A DNA stretch of 64,000 nucleotides from Auriscalpium vulgare (Eukaryota > Basidiomycota > Agaricomycetes > Russulales > Auriscalpiaceae), in contig JAHBBC010000023.1 of assembly GCA_019915015.1 (NCBI GenBank), positions 62,001 to 126,000 of the forward strand, given 5' to 3'. The notes below the pieces were generated by a model. The model was not told the DNA's origin. It made no database searches and saw only the letters and a program-made list of their open reading frames with translations. The position numbers were made by a program, and so were the translations under genes. Numbering within the stretch: the first letter of the stretch is position 1; the number at the start of each line of letters is the position of its first letter. Shown here piece by piece: positions 35,836 to 45,656 of the stretch.

Positions 35836-36555
35836 ATCCTTGCAGAGTGATTGCGTGGAGTAAGGAGCGACAGCGTCTGCGGTACGATGTTGAAAGACGG
35901 CGTGGGAGGCAAGACCGTCGCACGAGCGCTACCGTGACGCAGTACTGAGATTTTATACATACTGTAAGACAGATCGACACTAAGCGTAACCGGATTGTAA
36001 CCGGAAGGTGAGCATTCATTTGCGTTTAAAATGATTCCAACGGGCCTCCCAGTCGAGTCCCAGAAACCGAGTACAGTACTTAGGGTTCGACGTCACGTTG
36101 TATCAGTTGTGAATTATTCCTCGGCGCGGTTGACTTATGTACGCCCGTACTGATAATGTGGACTTGGGATTGCAGTCCAATTATCAATGACAACAGAGCG
36201 CGCAGTACGTCTCTAGTCATGGCCACGAGAGTGCGATGCGTCTCGGCCGCTGCAGCGCGTGCTCCACCTCCCAGCCATCCTCGCGACAGCAGATTCTTGA
36301 CAGACTCACAGACTGACTGCCTTTGTTTCTATGCACTCATTTGATTGGATCACAGTAAGACGCTTGGCACCGCCGAACGATCGGGCCATCATATGTGCGT
36401 GAGAACATACGTTTGGTAAGCGACGTCGGGGTTGGTCGCGAACGACGACGGCCAACGGTTCTTCTTCACCCCCATCGTCGCCGCCTTCCTCCCCTTCCCT
36501 TCATTTCCCCTTCCTCCCGCTTCTCCAGCGGACACACTCTTTTTGCTCGGCCGTC
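35836..36555. other. Divergent intergenic region
   Basis: This lies between the F-box gene (minus) and the membrane protein gene (plus). From 36460 on it is C/T-rich (TTCCTCCCCTTCCCTTC), as in many fungal promoters close to the transcription start. No coding region supported. Confidence 0.5.
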
Positions 36556-38220
36556 ATGACGAAGTTCACTCAGTTCCGTGTAGGCAAGGCTGGAAATCTC
36601 TTCCAGCACAAGCCCGCAAAGCGCGCCTCAGCCTGTACGCCCACCGCCCACCCTCTTTTCTTGCAGCTCACTCACTCGCCCCGCTCGCCCCATAGCCTGC
36701 AACACCGGCGGCTTCTACAAGTCGCCCGCCTCCGGAGACTCCATCGAATATACCTCCCCCCTCAATATTTCCTGGGACACGTCTTGCATGACCGCTACTG
36801 CAGTCGACATCTATCTGATGGCACCCAGCGCCGAGACCCCGCGCATCCATGCCTGGCAGAACGTGTACTTTGCGGCCGGATCCTATCAGACTCAACTCGA
36901 GCCCAAATGGTGGAACTCGACCTCGAGCATCGATATGCAGCTCACCATCGTGCCCACCGGCCTCCCGATGTACGCCGCCACCCTGCCCGCGGGGCCCATC
37001 TTCACCGCGACCTACACCGCGCCCTCCGGCTCTACCCCCGATGCAGCGGATACCTCCAAGCCTGACGGCGCCGTCACCGTCGTGCACAACATCCCGTCCA
37101 CCCACCACGGCCTCTCCGGCGGCAAAGTCGCTGCCGCGGTGCTCATGCCTCTGCTTTTCGTCATCGCGCTCATCGTTGGTGCCTACCTCAAGATCAAGCG
37201 CGAACGCAACAAGGAGAAGCGCAAGCGCTGGAGCGAGGCCATCGACAAGCGCATGTCCACCATCTCGACCGACTGGAAGTCCATTACGCCCGCTGGCGCG
37301 TCCGCGGCCATCCGCAACAGCGTGGCTGTCGGCGAGGCCGGCAACCGCGCATCTTCCTTCTCCTTCGGCGGGATCCGTCCTTCAAGCGTGGTCGCAGACG
37401 GCGGCCAGGCGGGCATCGGCGCGCGCACGGTGTTCCCAGGCGTCAGCGGTGGCGAGGATGCCCCTGTGATGGCCCAATTGCGCCCCGGTGCCCGCGTCGG
37501 GTTCGGCGACCGCGTCTCGCGCGTCTCGTTCGCCCCGGATGTCCGCGACTCGCGCCGCACGGTGACCAGCCGCGCGTTCCACACTGGATATGTCCCGCCC
37601 CTGCCCACTCGGTCCGACACGTCTGCCTCCGACGACGGCACGCTCTCGCCCACGCAGACCAGCGGCCCGCTCACGCTCAGCGCCGAGGATATCCAGGCTC
37701 GTCTGTCCGGCAAGGACGCTGCCCCCCGCCCGAGTGTTGACGAAGTCATGCCCGCCCTCCGCAGTACGTATCCCGCTATCGTCCGAAAATCAAAGCAGGA
37801 ACTGATGCATTGCTTAACATAGTGATGCGCACTGGCGACGCACCCGGCAGCCCTGAGCTCCTTTTCTCGTCCACCCCCGGCGAGACGACGCCGACCATGC
37901 TCACGTACCCGACGCCGCCCACACCGACGCACGCGCCGCTCGTCCCCGCCTCGTCCATGTCGTCCTTCATGCCCATGTCCGCCCCCGTCAACGCCATGTC
38001 GCCCGACGCTATGCTCCGCGCGTACGCGAAGCGTGGGAACGGCCCTGCCCCACCGCCCGCCGCGTACGGCGGCGCGACAACCCCGGGCATGCGCACGGTG
38101 TACTCACCGACGAGCCACGGCGTGTTCGCGCAAGCGCAGGACCAGCACAACAACCGCGCGACGGATGGCAGTCGCTACAGCGTCTTCTCGGAGGAGGATG
38201 CGTACGGCGGCACCCATTGA
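36556..38220 (+). CDS. Single-pass membrane protein with Kre9/Knh1-like outer domain (putative)
   Basis: The chosen start is ATG 36556 (MTKFTQFRVGKAGN). A GTACGC...CATAG intron joins in frame to CNTGGFYKSPASGDSIEYTS. The extracellular part has SPLNISWDTSCM, AVDIYLMAPS and WQNVYFAAGSYQTQL, resembling a small beta-sandwich like that of Kre9/Knh1-type wall proteins. One strong transmembrane helix follows (VAAAVLMPLLFVIALIVGAY) and then a basic stop-transfer stretch (KIKRERNKEKRKRW). The long cytosolic tail is Ser/Pro/Ala-rich. A last intron near 37755-37821 leads to the final exon ending EEDAYGGTH. No signal peptide is visible at the chosen start, so the true 5' end may be elsewhere. Cell-wall sensing is conceivable but unproven. 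Confidence 0.65.
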
Positions 38221-39136
38221 CCGGTCGATGAACTCGAATTTCAAGCCTCATGTTCTTGACGTGTGCCGGTGGGTGGCCTGCGGGCCTTGTGATCTGTATT
38301 ACTGTACGACGGTGTTTCGCGTGTCTGCTTGCGCTTCTTTCCTGTCCCTCCTGTGCCCCATTGCTCCCCAAATACAGCCCTCGCGGGCCGTTCCCTTTTG
38401 TGCGCGTGCGCTACCGCGCTGCTATCTTATTCCGTATGAACTATTCCGCCACACATTCTTGGCTGCGGCATTTGCGGTCGACATTGCACACACTTAAAGC
38501 TTCATTCATGTGTCGGGCGCTGATGTTCCGTGGATGCCCAGCTTATTGATACAGGTTGCTAGCTATCCTGCCCTGCCCGCTTTTTCTTGAACCCCACTTA
38601 CCATCTTATCCTCGCTGGCTCCGGTTCAGCGCCTTCCCCTTCACCGTGCGATATCCTCGTGTCTTCCTGCTTCATATTCCCCTTGCTCTGGACTTCCATG
38701 TCCGCATTGATCATCAACCATATTCCCTACCACCTACACGCTCTTGCTTGTGTGTATTGTGCGCCTTCTGGCTGCGTTCTGGTGCTGGTACTTACTCCTT
38801 ACGACGGGCTCGTTGATATCTGATTATGATTGATTTATATACCCTTTTTTCTTCGTTCAATGAATGTGAGTTGTATTTGAGGTGACGCAGATGGTCGGAT
38901 AAGTTCCAGTTTCATGTTTCATTCAAGATACCAACGCCCATTTCAACTGGATTCTCAACTCTGTGGAACAAACAGACCTGTTTGCCACAACTGGCACGCG
39001 TTTCTTCGCCAGCTTCCAAATTGTCTGTAGACCGCCTGTCATCCCCTCCCAATCTCCTGACAATCAAACTCCTCTGCGAGAAGCTTGAGCGGCGACAATC
39101 CCATGACTTCCTGTCCCGTTTCACCCTCTCAAAATT
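38221..39136. other. Intergenic region between convergent genes
   Basis: This is 3' flank of the membrane protein gene and of the C2H2 gene. It is T-rich in 38560-38870 and holds only short frames without motifs. Confidence 0.4.
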
Positions 39137-40298
39137 CTAGAAAGCGAGAGAACGCATCCCGTTGACGAGCCCATCCATCATGTCCTGCACCTGCCTGAAC
39201 CGCCTCACCCCACAGCTCCCGTTCTCGACGTGCTGGCACAGCGCGCTCAGCGTGCTGTACTCCTGCCTGCAATCCCCCTTCGGACAGCGGTATATCTTGT
39301 CCTCGTGGCGCGGGCTCGCGAGGTGCATGTTGAGCGCGTGCAGCGTGCTGAACCCCTTGTTGCACAGGAAGCACTCGAACGCGACGCCGTTCCACGCGCG
39401 CGCCGTCGCGTACGACTTGGTGCTCGCGGGCGCTGACTGGCCTTGCGGGCCCGTGAGCAGGCGGTTCGGGTTCGTGACGACGTTGTTGCGGTCGAGGCGC
39501 ACGACGGCCTTGTTGAGCTGCTCGCGCGTGAGGCCGGACGGGCACGTTCCCGACTCGAAGTGCAGCGTCAGCGCAGACATCGAGACGAACGCGCGCCCGC
39601 AGCCGCGCCCCGGACAGCGCACATTGCGCGGCTGGTGCGTAGACGAGTTGAGGTGGTGCGCCAGGTTGCTTGCGCTCTTGAAGATGCGCCGGCAAGGCGC
39701 GCAGTAGTGGTGGTTCTGCGAATAGTGCGCTTTAAGGTTGGAGCCGTAGGGGAAATACTAGTAATCAGATCGCCATATGAGCTAAGTAAAATATAACTGA
39801 TACGCAGGTGAACGAAGCATTACCGTGCGGCATTCGACACACATATGATGGACGTCCTCCGAGTGGCTCAGGAAAGCCTCATCGTTGTCAAAGTGATCGT
39901 CGCAAATTGAGCAGTAGAAGTGCTCTGAGCTCTGCTTGTAATGCTCTGTAAGGCCAATGAACGTGTCAAATACCTGTAATGGCCGAGTCGAGTAATCAGC
40001 CTTTGTTTGACTGACTCCAGTTGATGCCGCCGCGCCGACTTACCCTGCGATGCGTCTCGCAATAGTGATGCGCGGCTCGCATGTGCTGCAGCATCGCTGC
40101 ATCCGACCCAAAGTGCCTTTGGCAGCGCTGGCAATAAGCGTGCCGGGGGCTCTGGACGTAGTGCTGTTCCAGGCCGAGCCATGACGCGAAGTCGACATCG
40201 CAGTCGTCGCAGACGTGATGTGAGTCTGAATTCTCGATGTGCTGGTTGAGAGCACGGTCGTGGACGAAGTAACGGCTGCATCGGTCACAGTAAGCCAT
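39137..40298 (-). CDS. C2H2 zinc-finger protein, tandem copy 1
   Basis: The start at 40298 gives MAYCDRCSRYFVHDRALNQH. A series of C2H2 and C2H2-like fingers follows: CDDCDVDFASWLGLEQHY, CQRCQRHFGSDAAMLQHMRA, a middle exon with FYCSICDDHFDNDEAFLSH, then HYCAPCRRIFKSASNLAHH. The long last exon has CPGRGCGRAFVSMSALTLH, a linker, CFLCNKGFSTLHALNMHL and CPKGDCRQEYSTLSALCQH. About two introns lie between 39740 and 40045. The number of fingers suggests nucleic-acid binding, with alternating C2H2 and wider-spaced fingers typical of an Agaricomycete expansion. It ends NGMRSLAF at 39137. A paralogue with the same order of fingers is immediately upstream. Confidence 0.85.
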
Positions 40299-40705
40299 GG
40301 TGGACGATGCAGAAGAGACTGGGCGAGGCGTACGTTCTCTGATAAGTAGCTCGGCAAAGTTGGCCACGGATTTTGCCGGAATGTCCGGGATCGAGCAACG
40401 CCACCGCGGCAACCTGTCGGAGTTGCCGCGACCGGTCAATTATTTCGACGACAACAATTCAAGCCAGAGGAGAACAAAGGGAAGGCGTGCGGTGAGTGGT
40501 TCAACTTGTTATCTTCGAGAATTACCAACCAAACGGTTAGCGCCCTCGGCGTCTGGGAAATTCGAATGAACTTTAACAAATCAGAACCTCAGGCTTTCGT
40601 TCTTTCCCCAAGATAAAATTCAGATCGCAATGTGTACAGTGTTTGCTATCATATTCTACAGTCGCAAGCCTTTCCTCCAATGGGGACTAAGAGCGATCGC
40701 AAGCA
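40299..40705. other. Spacer between the tandem C2H2 genes
   Basis: This is the promoter side of C2H2 copy 1 and the 3' side of copy 2. Only short chance frames; the C2H2 reading frame is open upstream of the chosen start up to 40439. Confidence 0.4.
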
Positions 40706-41807
40706 TTAGTATGCGAGCAGCCGCGCCCCACTGGCCAGCCCGTCCATCACGCTCTGCACCTCTCTGAACCTCCTTACCCCGCAATTTCCTCTCTCGACAT
40801 GCTGACACAACCCACTCAGCACGCTGTATTCGCCCCCACACAGCGCGTTCGGGCAGCGATATATCCTCTCATCGTGTCGCGGGCTCGCGAGGTGGCTGTT
40901 CAAGCCGTGCAGGCTGCCGAACGTCGCGTGGCAGAGGAAGCACTCGAATGCCGCGCCGTTGAACGCGAGCACCGTCGCGCAGCCCGTCGCGGCGAGCGGG
41001 GCGTCGTAGCCCTGCGGACCGCCGAGCAGGCGCTGCGGGTTCGTGACGTAGTTGTTGCGGTCCGCGCGCACGACCTCCGCGTTGAGCTGCGCGCGCGTGA
41101 GGCCCGACGCGCAGGTGCCCGACTCGAAGTGTTGCGTGAGCGCGGACACGGTGACGAATGCGCGCTGGCAGCCGCGGCCGGGGCACTGCACGTTGCGCGG
41201 CTGATGCAGGGAAGAGTTGACGTGGTGCGTTAGGTTGCTTTCGCTCTCGAAGATGCGGTTGCAGGGGTAGCAGTAGAAGTGGTCTTGCTCGAGGTGATCG
41301 TCGAGGTCGCAGAAATTTTCAAAGATCTGTAGGAGAACCGATGGCGCATCTTAGAGGCAATCCGTCAAATAAAAGGGTGCTGCACGTACCGTGAAGCAAC
41401 CGGATTCAAGGCACACTGGTTCCATGTGATAGTCAAGGTGCTTGCAGAAGAGGTCTTTGCGGTCAAAAACTTCGCCGCAGCAGTGGCAGTCGAAGCGCTC
41501 TGGGCTATAGCAAAAGCGCTCTTCCTAGCAGACCGATAAGCCACCCTCCTGTCGTGTCATGGCCGTCACGTACTATATGCGCGTCATTTATGTGCTCCGA
41601 GTGGTCTTCCTCGCTGTAAAAATGCGTGTTGCAGTCCTCGCAGTAATGGTGAAGCGAGCTCTGGGCGAAGTGATCCTTTCGGTCGCGCGAGGAGGCGAAG
41701 TCGATGTCGCAGGAATAGCATATATGGTGCATGTCAGAGTCGCGCTCGTGCTGATAGAAGGCACTGTCGTGCACAAAGTGGCGGTCGCATCTGCCGCAGT
41801 AAGCCAT
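40706..41807 (-). CDS. C2H2 zinc-finger protein, tandem copy 2
   Basis: The start at 41807 gives MAYCGRCDRHFVHDSAFYQH, closely matching copy 1. Fingers continue with CYSCDIDFASSRDRKDHF and CEDCNTHFYSEEDHSEHIND. A middle exon near 41400-41525 has FDCHCCGEVFDRKDLFCKHL, followed by FYCYPCNRIFESESNLTHH. The last exon has CPGRGCQRAFVTVSALTQH, CFLCHATFGSLHGLNSHL and CPNALCGGEYSVLSGLCQH, ending GARLLAY. The two genes arose by tandem duplication of about 1.5 kb. A short 14-bp tandem repeat lies about 110 bases upstream of the start. Targets unknown. Confidence 0.85.
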
Positions 41808-41913
41808 GGTAGACGCGTCTGACAGAGCGATGGGAGTTGGGTGAAGCCCCGCGCGGGCAAAGGACGGGGAAGTTGGATCGAGCCTGCGGCACTTGCCGGA
41901 TGCCATGACATAC

Positions 41914-41963
41914 CGTATGTCTTGGACGGTATGTCTTGGACGGTATGTCTTGGACGTATGTCC
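41914..41963. repeat. 14-bp tandem repeat upstream of C2H2 copy 2
   Basis: The unit GGTATGTCTTGGAC occurs three times in direct succession (the first with C for the first G) plus a partial fourth. It lies about 110 bases before the start codon of the minus-strand zinc-finger gene, so it could hold binding sites. Confidence 0.8.
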
Positions 41964-42083
41964 TAGAAGCAGACCTGGTAAATCCGGAAATCACAGTTGT
42001 CATTACTACCCCCCAACGCGCATTATCCTCTCGCGATTACATATCATAATGGTAACTTCTCATTAATCCGTGCCTCGACATCC

Positions 42084-43509
42084 TCACGCGCCAGTGGCAG
42101 CAATGCGGGCGTCAGCATCAGCTTGCGAGTCGCAAGTGATCGACTATCCCGGTAAGACGTCAGCATATAATCAAAGACCACTTTCGTCAGAGTGACGCAC
42201 CGTGCCAGCCTTGTTGACGAGCGGGAGCGCGGTGCAGACAGTGCCAGCCGAGCATGCCGTCGACGAGAACGAGCCTCCAATGCACTGCGCGAATGCGCCA
42301 CCGACACACGCCTGCTCGCCATCCTCACAGGGGGACGATGCCGTGAGCGTCGCAAACTTCGCGTTCAGCGCCTTGGCATCCTTGCCGTTCTCTGCAAGCA
42401 GCACCAACAGCCAGGTCAGAGGATGCGCGTGAGGGCTAGATGTGTGGGCACTCACGGAGCGTGAAGGACTTGGCGCCGGCAACAGCGCCCCCAGCGGCGG
42501 CGTTGTTCGCACCAGCGGCGGCAGCTGCGGTGGAGTTGGCGGCAGCAGCGGTGGAATCATTAGCGTCGGTGGAGTCGGCCGTAGAGTCATCAGTCGCGTC
42601 GGCATCCGCAGCAGCGTCGTCGGCGGTGGCATCGGCGGTGGCATCGGCGGTGGCATCGGCGGTGGCATCGGCGGCGGCATCGTCGGCATCATCGGCATCG
42701 TCGGAGTCGTCCGCGGCCGAGCCAGTCGACGTGCTGTTAGCCGCCGCAGCCGTCGCAGTGCTGTTCGCAGCTGCAGCAGCTCCGCTGTACCAACCCTGTC
42801 AGCAAGCTTCCAGAGCATGCGCACATCAAAATGCTCACCCAGCAGCGGGAGTTCCGGGCGACTGCACGAGCGAGTTCAGCTGGACACCGTCCGGCACAGG
42901 CCCGTCCGTCTTGGCGGGGCACGAGCCCGGCGGGTTCACCGCGGACACGCCGAGCGGGAGGTTGCCCGTCTGGTCGCCGCTGAACTTGGTGAAGTCCGAG
43001 CCCGCGAACTCGCAGTGGAAGAGCCCGTTCAGCTCGGCGTTCTTGGGCGCGGTCTGGCAGTAGGGGACCTGCAGGCTGTCGGGCTACGCGAGTACATGAC
43101 ATCAAGACTGGTTCTCGGCAGGACGGGACATGGTAGAACTTACTGCGTTGCGAGGCTGCTGGACAAAGAGCTGGGCAAGGCGGATCATCTCCGGGTCAGA
43201 CTTGAGCGTCTTGGCGAGGTCGATCATCTGGTCGGCGGCGTCCTGCTGGTCGCAGTTCTTGCCTGCGGCCAACAGGGTGGTGAACGCATTCTGCGAGATG
43301 GTGCTGCACTTGTCGGCGCCACCAGCTGCTTCCTGTGTTAGCGAATCATGTCAGTGACAAAATTTGAGACGAAGGATAAAGCGACGTACGCAGGCCTTCA
43401 CCCACAGAGCAGTGGAGTCGGCGATCGTCTGAGCGATACGCTTTTGCATGGGCGCGGCCGAAGCTGCCGCAGCGAGGGAAGCCACCAGGATTGCTGTGAG
43501 ACGGACCAT
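42084..43509 (-). CDS. Secreted CBM19-like protein with Ala/Asp/Thr-rich linker
   Basis: The start at 43509 gives a signal peptide (MVRLTAILVASLAAAASAAP). A helical cysteine-containing domain follows (CEAAGGADKCSTISQNAF, then CDQQDAADQMIDLAKTLK), then a block with LPLGVSAVNPPGSCPAKTDG. A low-complexity linker of Ala, Asp, Thr, Ser and Asn (repeated DATA units and ANST) comes next. The C-terminal domain (CEDGEQACVGGAFAQCIGGS, then CSAGTVCTALPLVNKAGTS, ending ITCDSQADADARIAATGA) has the cysteine spacing of carbohydrate-binding module 19-like domains, which bind chitin in yeast chitinases. Five to six introns join in frame, including the last (42126-42185). Cell-wall or chitin binding is likely. 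The linker varies by a 12-base repeat. Confidence 0.75.
42618..42690. repeat. 12-bp coding repeat (GCATCGGCGGTG)
   Basis: Four to five near-perfect copies of GCATCGGCGGTG encode the Asp-Ala-Thr-Ala units of the secreted protein linker. Length variation between strains is likely. Confidence 0.8.
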
Positions 43510-45011
43510 ATTGGAAAATGTATACACGAGTAGAAAGAAGCGTAGAAGAATTGAGTGAAGAGCAGGAGAAGGACGAGCACCAGGCCCAGGTAGAAAATGA
43601 CAGTCAGAAGGGGAGTTGGAAAAAGCAACTGCAGATTGGAGACGAGGACCATCCAGTATTTATACCTGTGCGGTCACCAGAGGCCGTTTGAAATGACGCA
43701 TCAACGCGCTACCCCCTAACGTGGTCCGGGAGTCTCGGCGGTTTCGCTAGATGGGCCGTGAGCACGGTCGGCTGTGATCGCACAGGACCGTTGCGTAGGA
43801 CTGGGGTAGCAAGCGCGTGGGTGGCCTAGGGTGGCCTTCGGGCACGGGTGTCGACACCAGCCGCGCACCACCGAAGATCAGAATACAACCGGTCTCTACG
43901 AGCAACTGCCGTTGTAGACGCGACCTGACCGCCACACTGGCCCAAAAAGGGAGAAGCGCTGAACATGCGGGATCTTGCTGATGGATGGTCCGCCTGCTTT
44001 GATCGCGCCGGTAGATGGATTGCGACTGCAAGTCGGAAACGAAACGCGTCCGATATCCTGATCGTCAGTTTATACTCAGCTCAAACTTCCATTGCGAGGT
44101 CGCCAATAAGAACGCCAGCAGTCCAAATATGTGTACGGCCAGGCATGGCTAGGATGGGAAAGGATGCTGAGGTTTGATACGAAACTTCAGAGAACCGCGC
44201 GCCCCGCAATGAAATCGTCACTCACAATTTCTTCGATCACCCTCCTGCAGTCTCCGGATCCCCATGATATGTTCTGCGATGGCGACAGCCGATTGACAGA
44301 CGGTCTTCGCGTTCTTCGGTCTTGGGAGCACCGGGCCCCAATGGCTGGGCAGACCATGAATCAAGGCGATGGAGTTGCGAATCCGATGGAGTGCCTCGTA
44401 ACGAGGGGGCACAGGGAGGCACGAGAGCTCCCCGTCATTGCAGTGCAAATCACCGCATGCATCACAATTTCATGCTCCCGAGGACCCGTCACCCGAGCGT
44501 GCCCGAGAGTGTGATTGGGGGGAAGCGATGTCGTCCAATGGCTACGCGTGCCATAAGCCGTGATGAACGTACATCGCATCAGCGGCGCATCGCTGGCGGA
44601 AGTAATGGCAGAGAGCAAGCAGTGGAACTCGGTCACAGTGTTGCAGTGTCACACGAGCTTGCCACAGTCACACACAAGTCACACATGGATGCAAGCCAAA
44701 GGAGCTAAGTAGCATACGACCAACAAAATCCTCTCTGATGGGCGATGAGCCGTGCTTCCTAAGGTGCTGCTTGGGTGTATGACAATTGTTCACCTTTGTG
44801 TGTGTTTTGCGCACTCAAAGACGACCTTGTACTACGAGAGTGTCGGATGAGCGCCAGCGAATTACCGGGACGTTTGTGTCACCATTCCAGAAATCAGGGC
44901 CTGGTATGGAGCATCAGCGACCACAATCAGTCGGCAGCCTCTAAGTCACGTAGGTACAGTAGCATGCCGTAAGAACGTACTTGTCCGCAGGCGGCGCCTG
45001 GTCGACAACTA
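43510..45011. other. Intergenic region of 1.5 kb, no supported gene
   Basis: This is upstream of the CBM19-like gene and downstream of the ATL gene, both on the minus strand. Frames at 43747-44720 are short, overlap on both strands and have no motifs. Nothing repeated was seen. Confidence 0.4.
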
Positions 45012-45544
45012 TCAGGCGGCGTCGAATTGTACTTCCCCGGGGGCTGGGAACCACCCGTAGTCGGCGAGACTCACGAGGAGGTCGCCCGTCCGCCCAACAT
45101 GGATCTCCACGCCCTCCGCTTCGAGCGCCTCGCGCTGGCGCTGGGCACCATCAGTGCCCGGCCCGCGCGACGAGATCGCCCCGGTAGACGATACAACGCG
45201 TTGCCAAGGCACCGGAGGCTCCGTATTGCCATTGGGAGAAAGGAACTTCAGAGCTAAATCAGAATAACTGTTCGAGCGATATCCGCGATCGACGAAATGG
45301 CTGGCATGGGGCAGCGACTCGGAGTGGCTCACCTTGACCTACGTGCCGCGAGTGGCGGGGCATGCCTATGACTTTGGCCACATGTCCTGCAGAAGGCCAG
45401 ATGAGGAGATGTCAGCATCCACGGGTAAATTCACGTACCGTACGTCGTCACCTTCTGCACAGGAATTTGCCTCACGACCGAGTAGACCTGCATGGATGGC
45501 AGAGTCGATGAGGGCCATGCAGAGGTTACACGCCCAAATCTCAT
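45012..45544 (-). CDS. atl1: Alkyltransferase-like (ATL) DNA-repair protein
   Basis: Exons read VYSVVRQIPVQKVTTYGHVA (first junction at Y-G), then KVIGMPRHSRHVGQALKFLS, then PWQRVVSSTGAISSRGPGTD, with the end GRTGDLLVSLADYGWFPAPG. This is the DNA-binding domain of O6-alkylguanine-DNA alkyltransferases. The usual catalytic PCHR motif is PWQR here: the cysteine is replaced by tryptophan, as in the ATL subfamily (fission yeast Atl1). ATL proteins cannot remove the alkyl group but bind and flip O6-alkylguanine and hand it to nucleotide-excision repair. The arginine finger (SRHVGQ) is present. The start is uncertain: ATG 45544 with a further small intron, or an in-frame ATG at 45493. The gene is divergent from the protease-like gene, only about 110 bases away. 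Confidence 0.8.
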
Positions 45545-45656
45545 AAATAACTGGCTGTGACATGTGGTGACCGGGACCGGCTGTGACGGTACGTCGCCGC
45601 CCTCGACCAGAACTGCCACTGCCAGTGAAAGTTACTGCGTCTGCAGAGCCTTTTCC

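Larger units (their letters stand above)
33195..35880. repeat. Inverted segmental duplication, arm 1
   Basis: This block holds the start of MYND copy 2, a tRNA-Glu and an F-box gene. It is repeated in reverse orientation at about 54030-56735. Edges were placed by eye where similarity ends: in the MYND exon near 33195 and just before the F-box start near 35880. Confidence 0.85.

Noticed and set aside
42442..43341. A long plus-strand open frame opposite the CBM19-like gene
   Set aside because: It is a Gly/Val/Ser-rich shadow of the Ala/Asp/Thr repeat in the real minus-strand gene.
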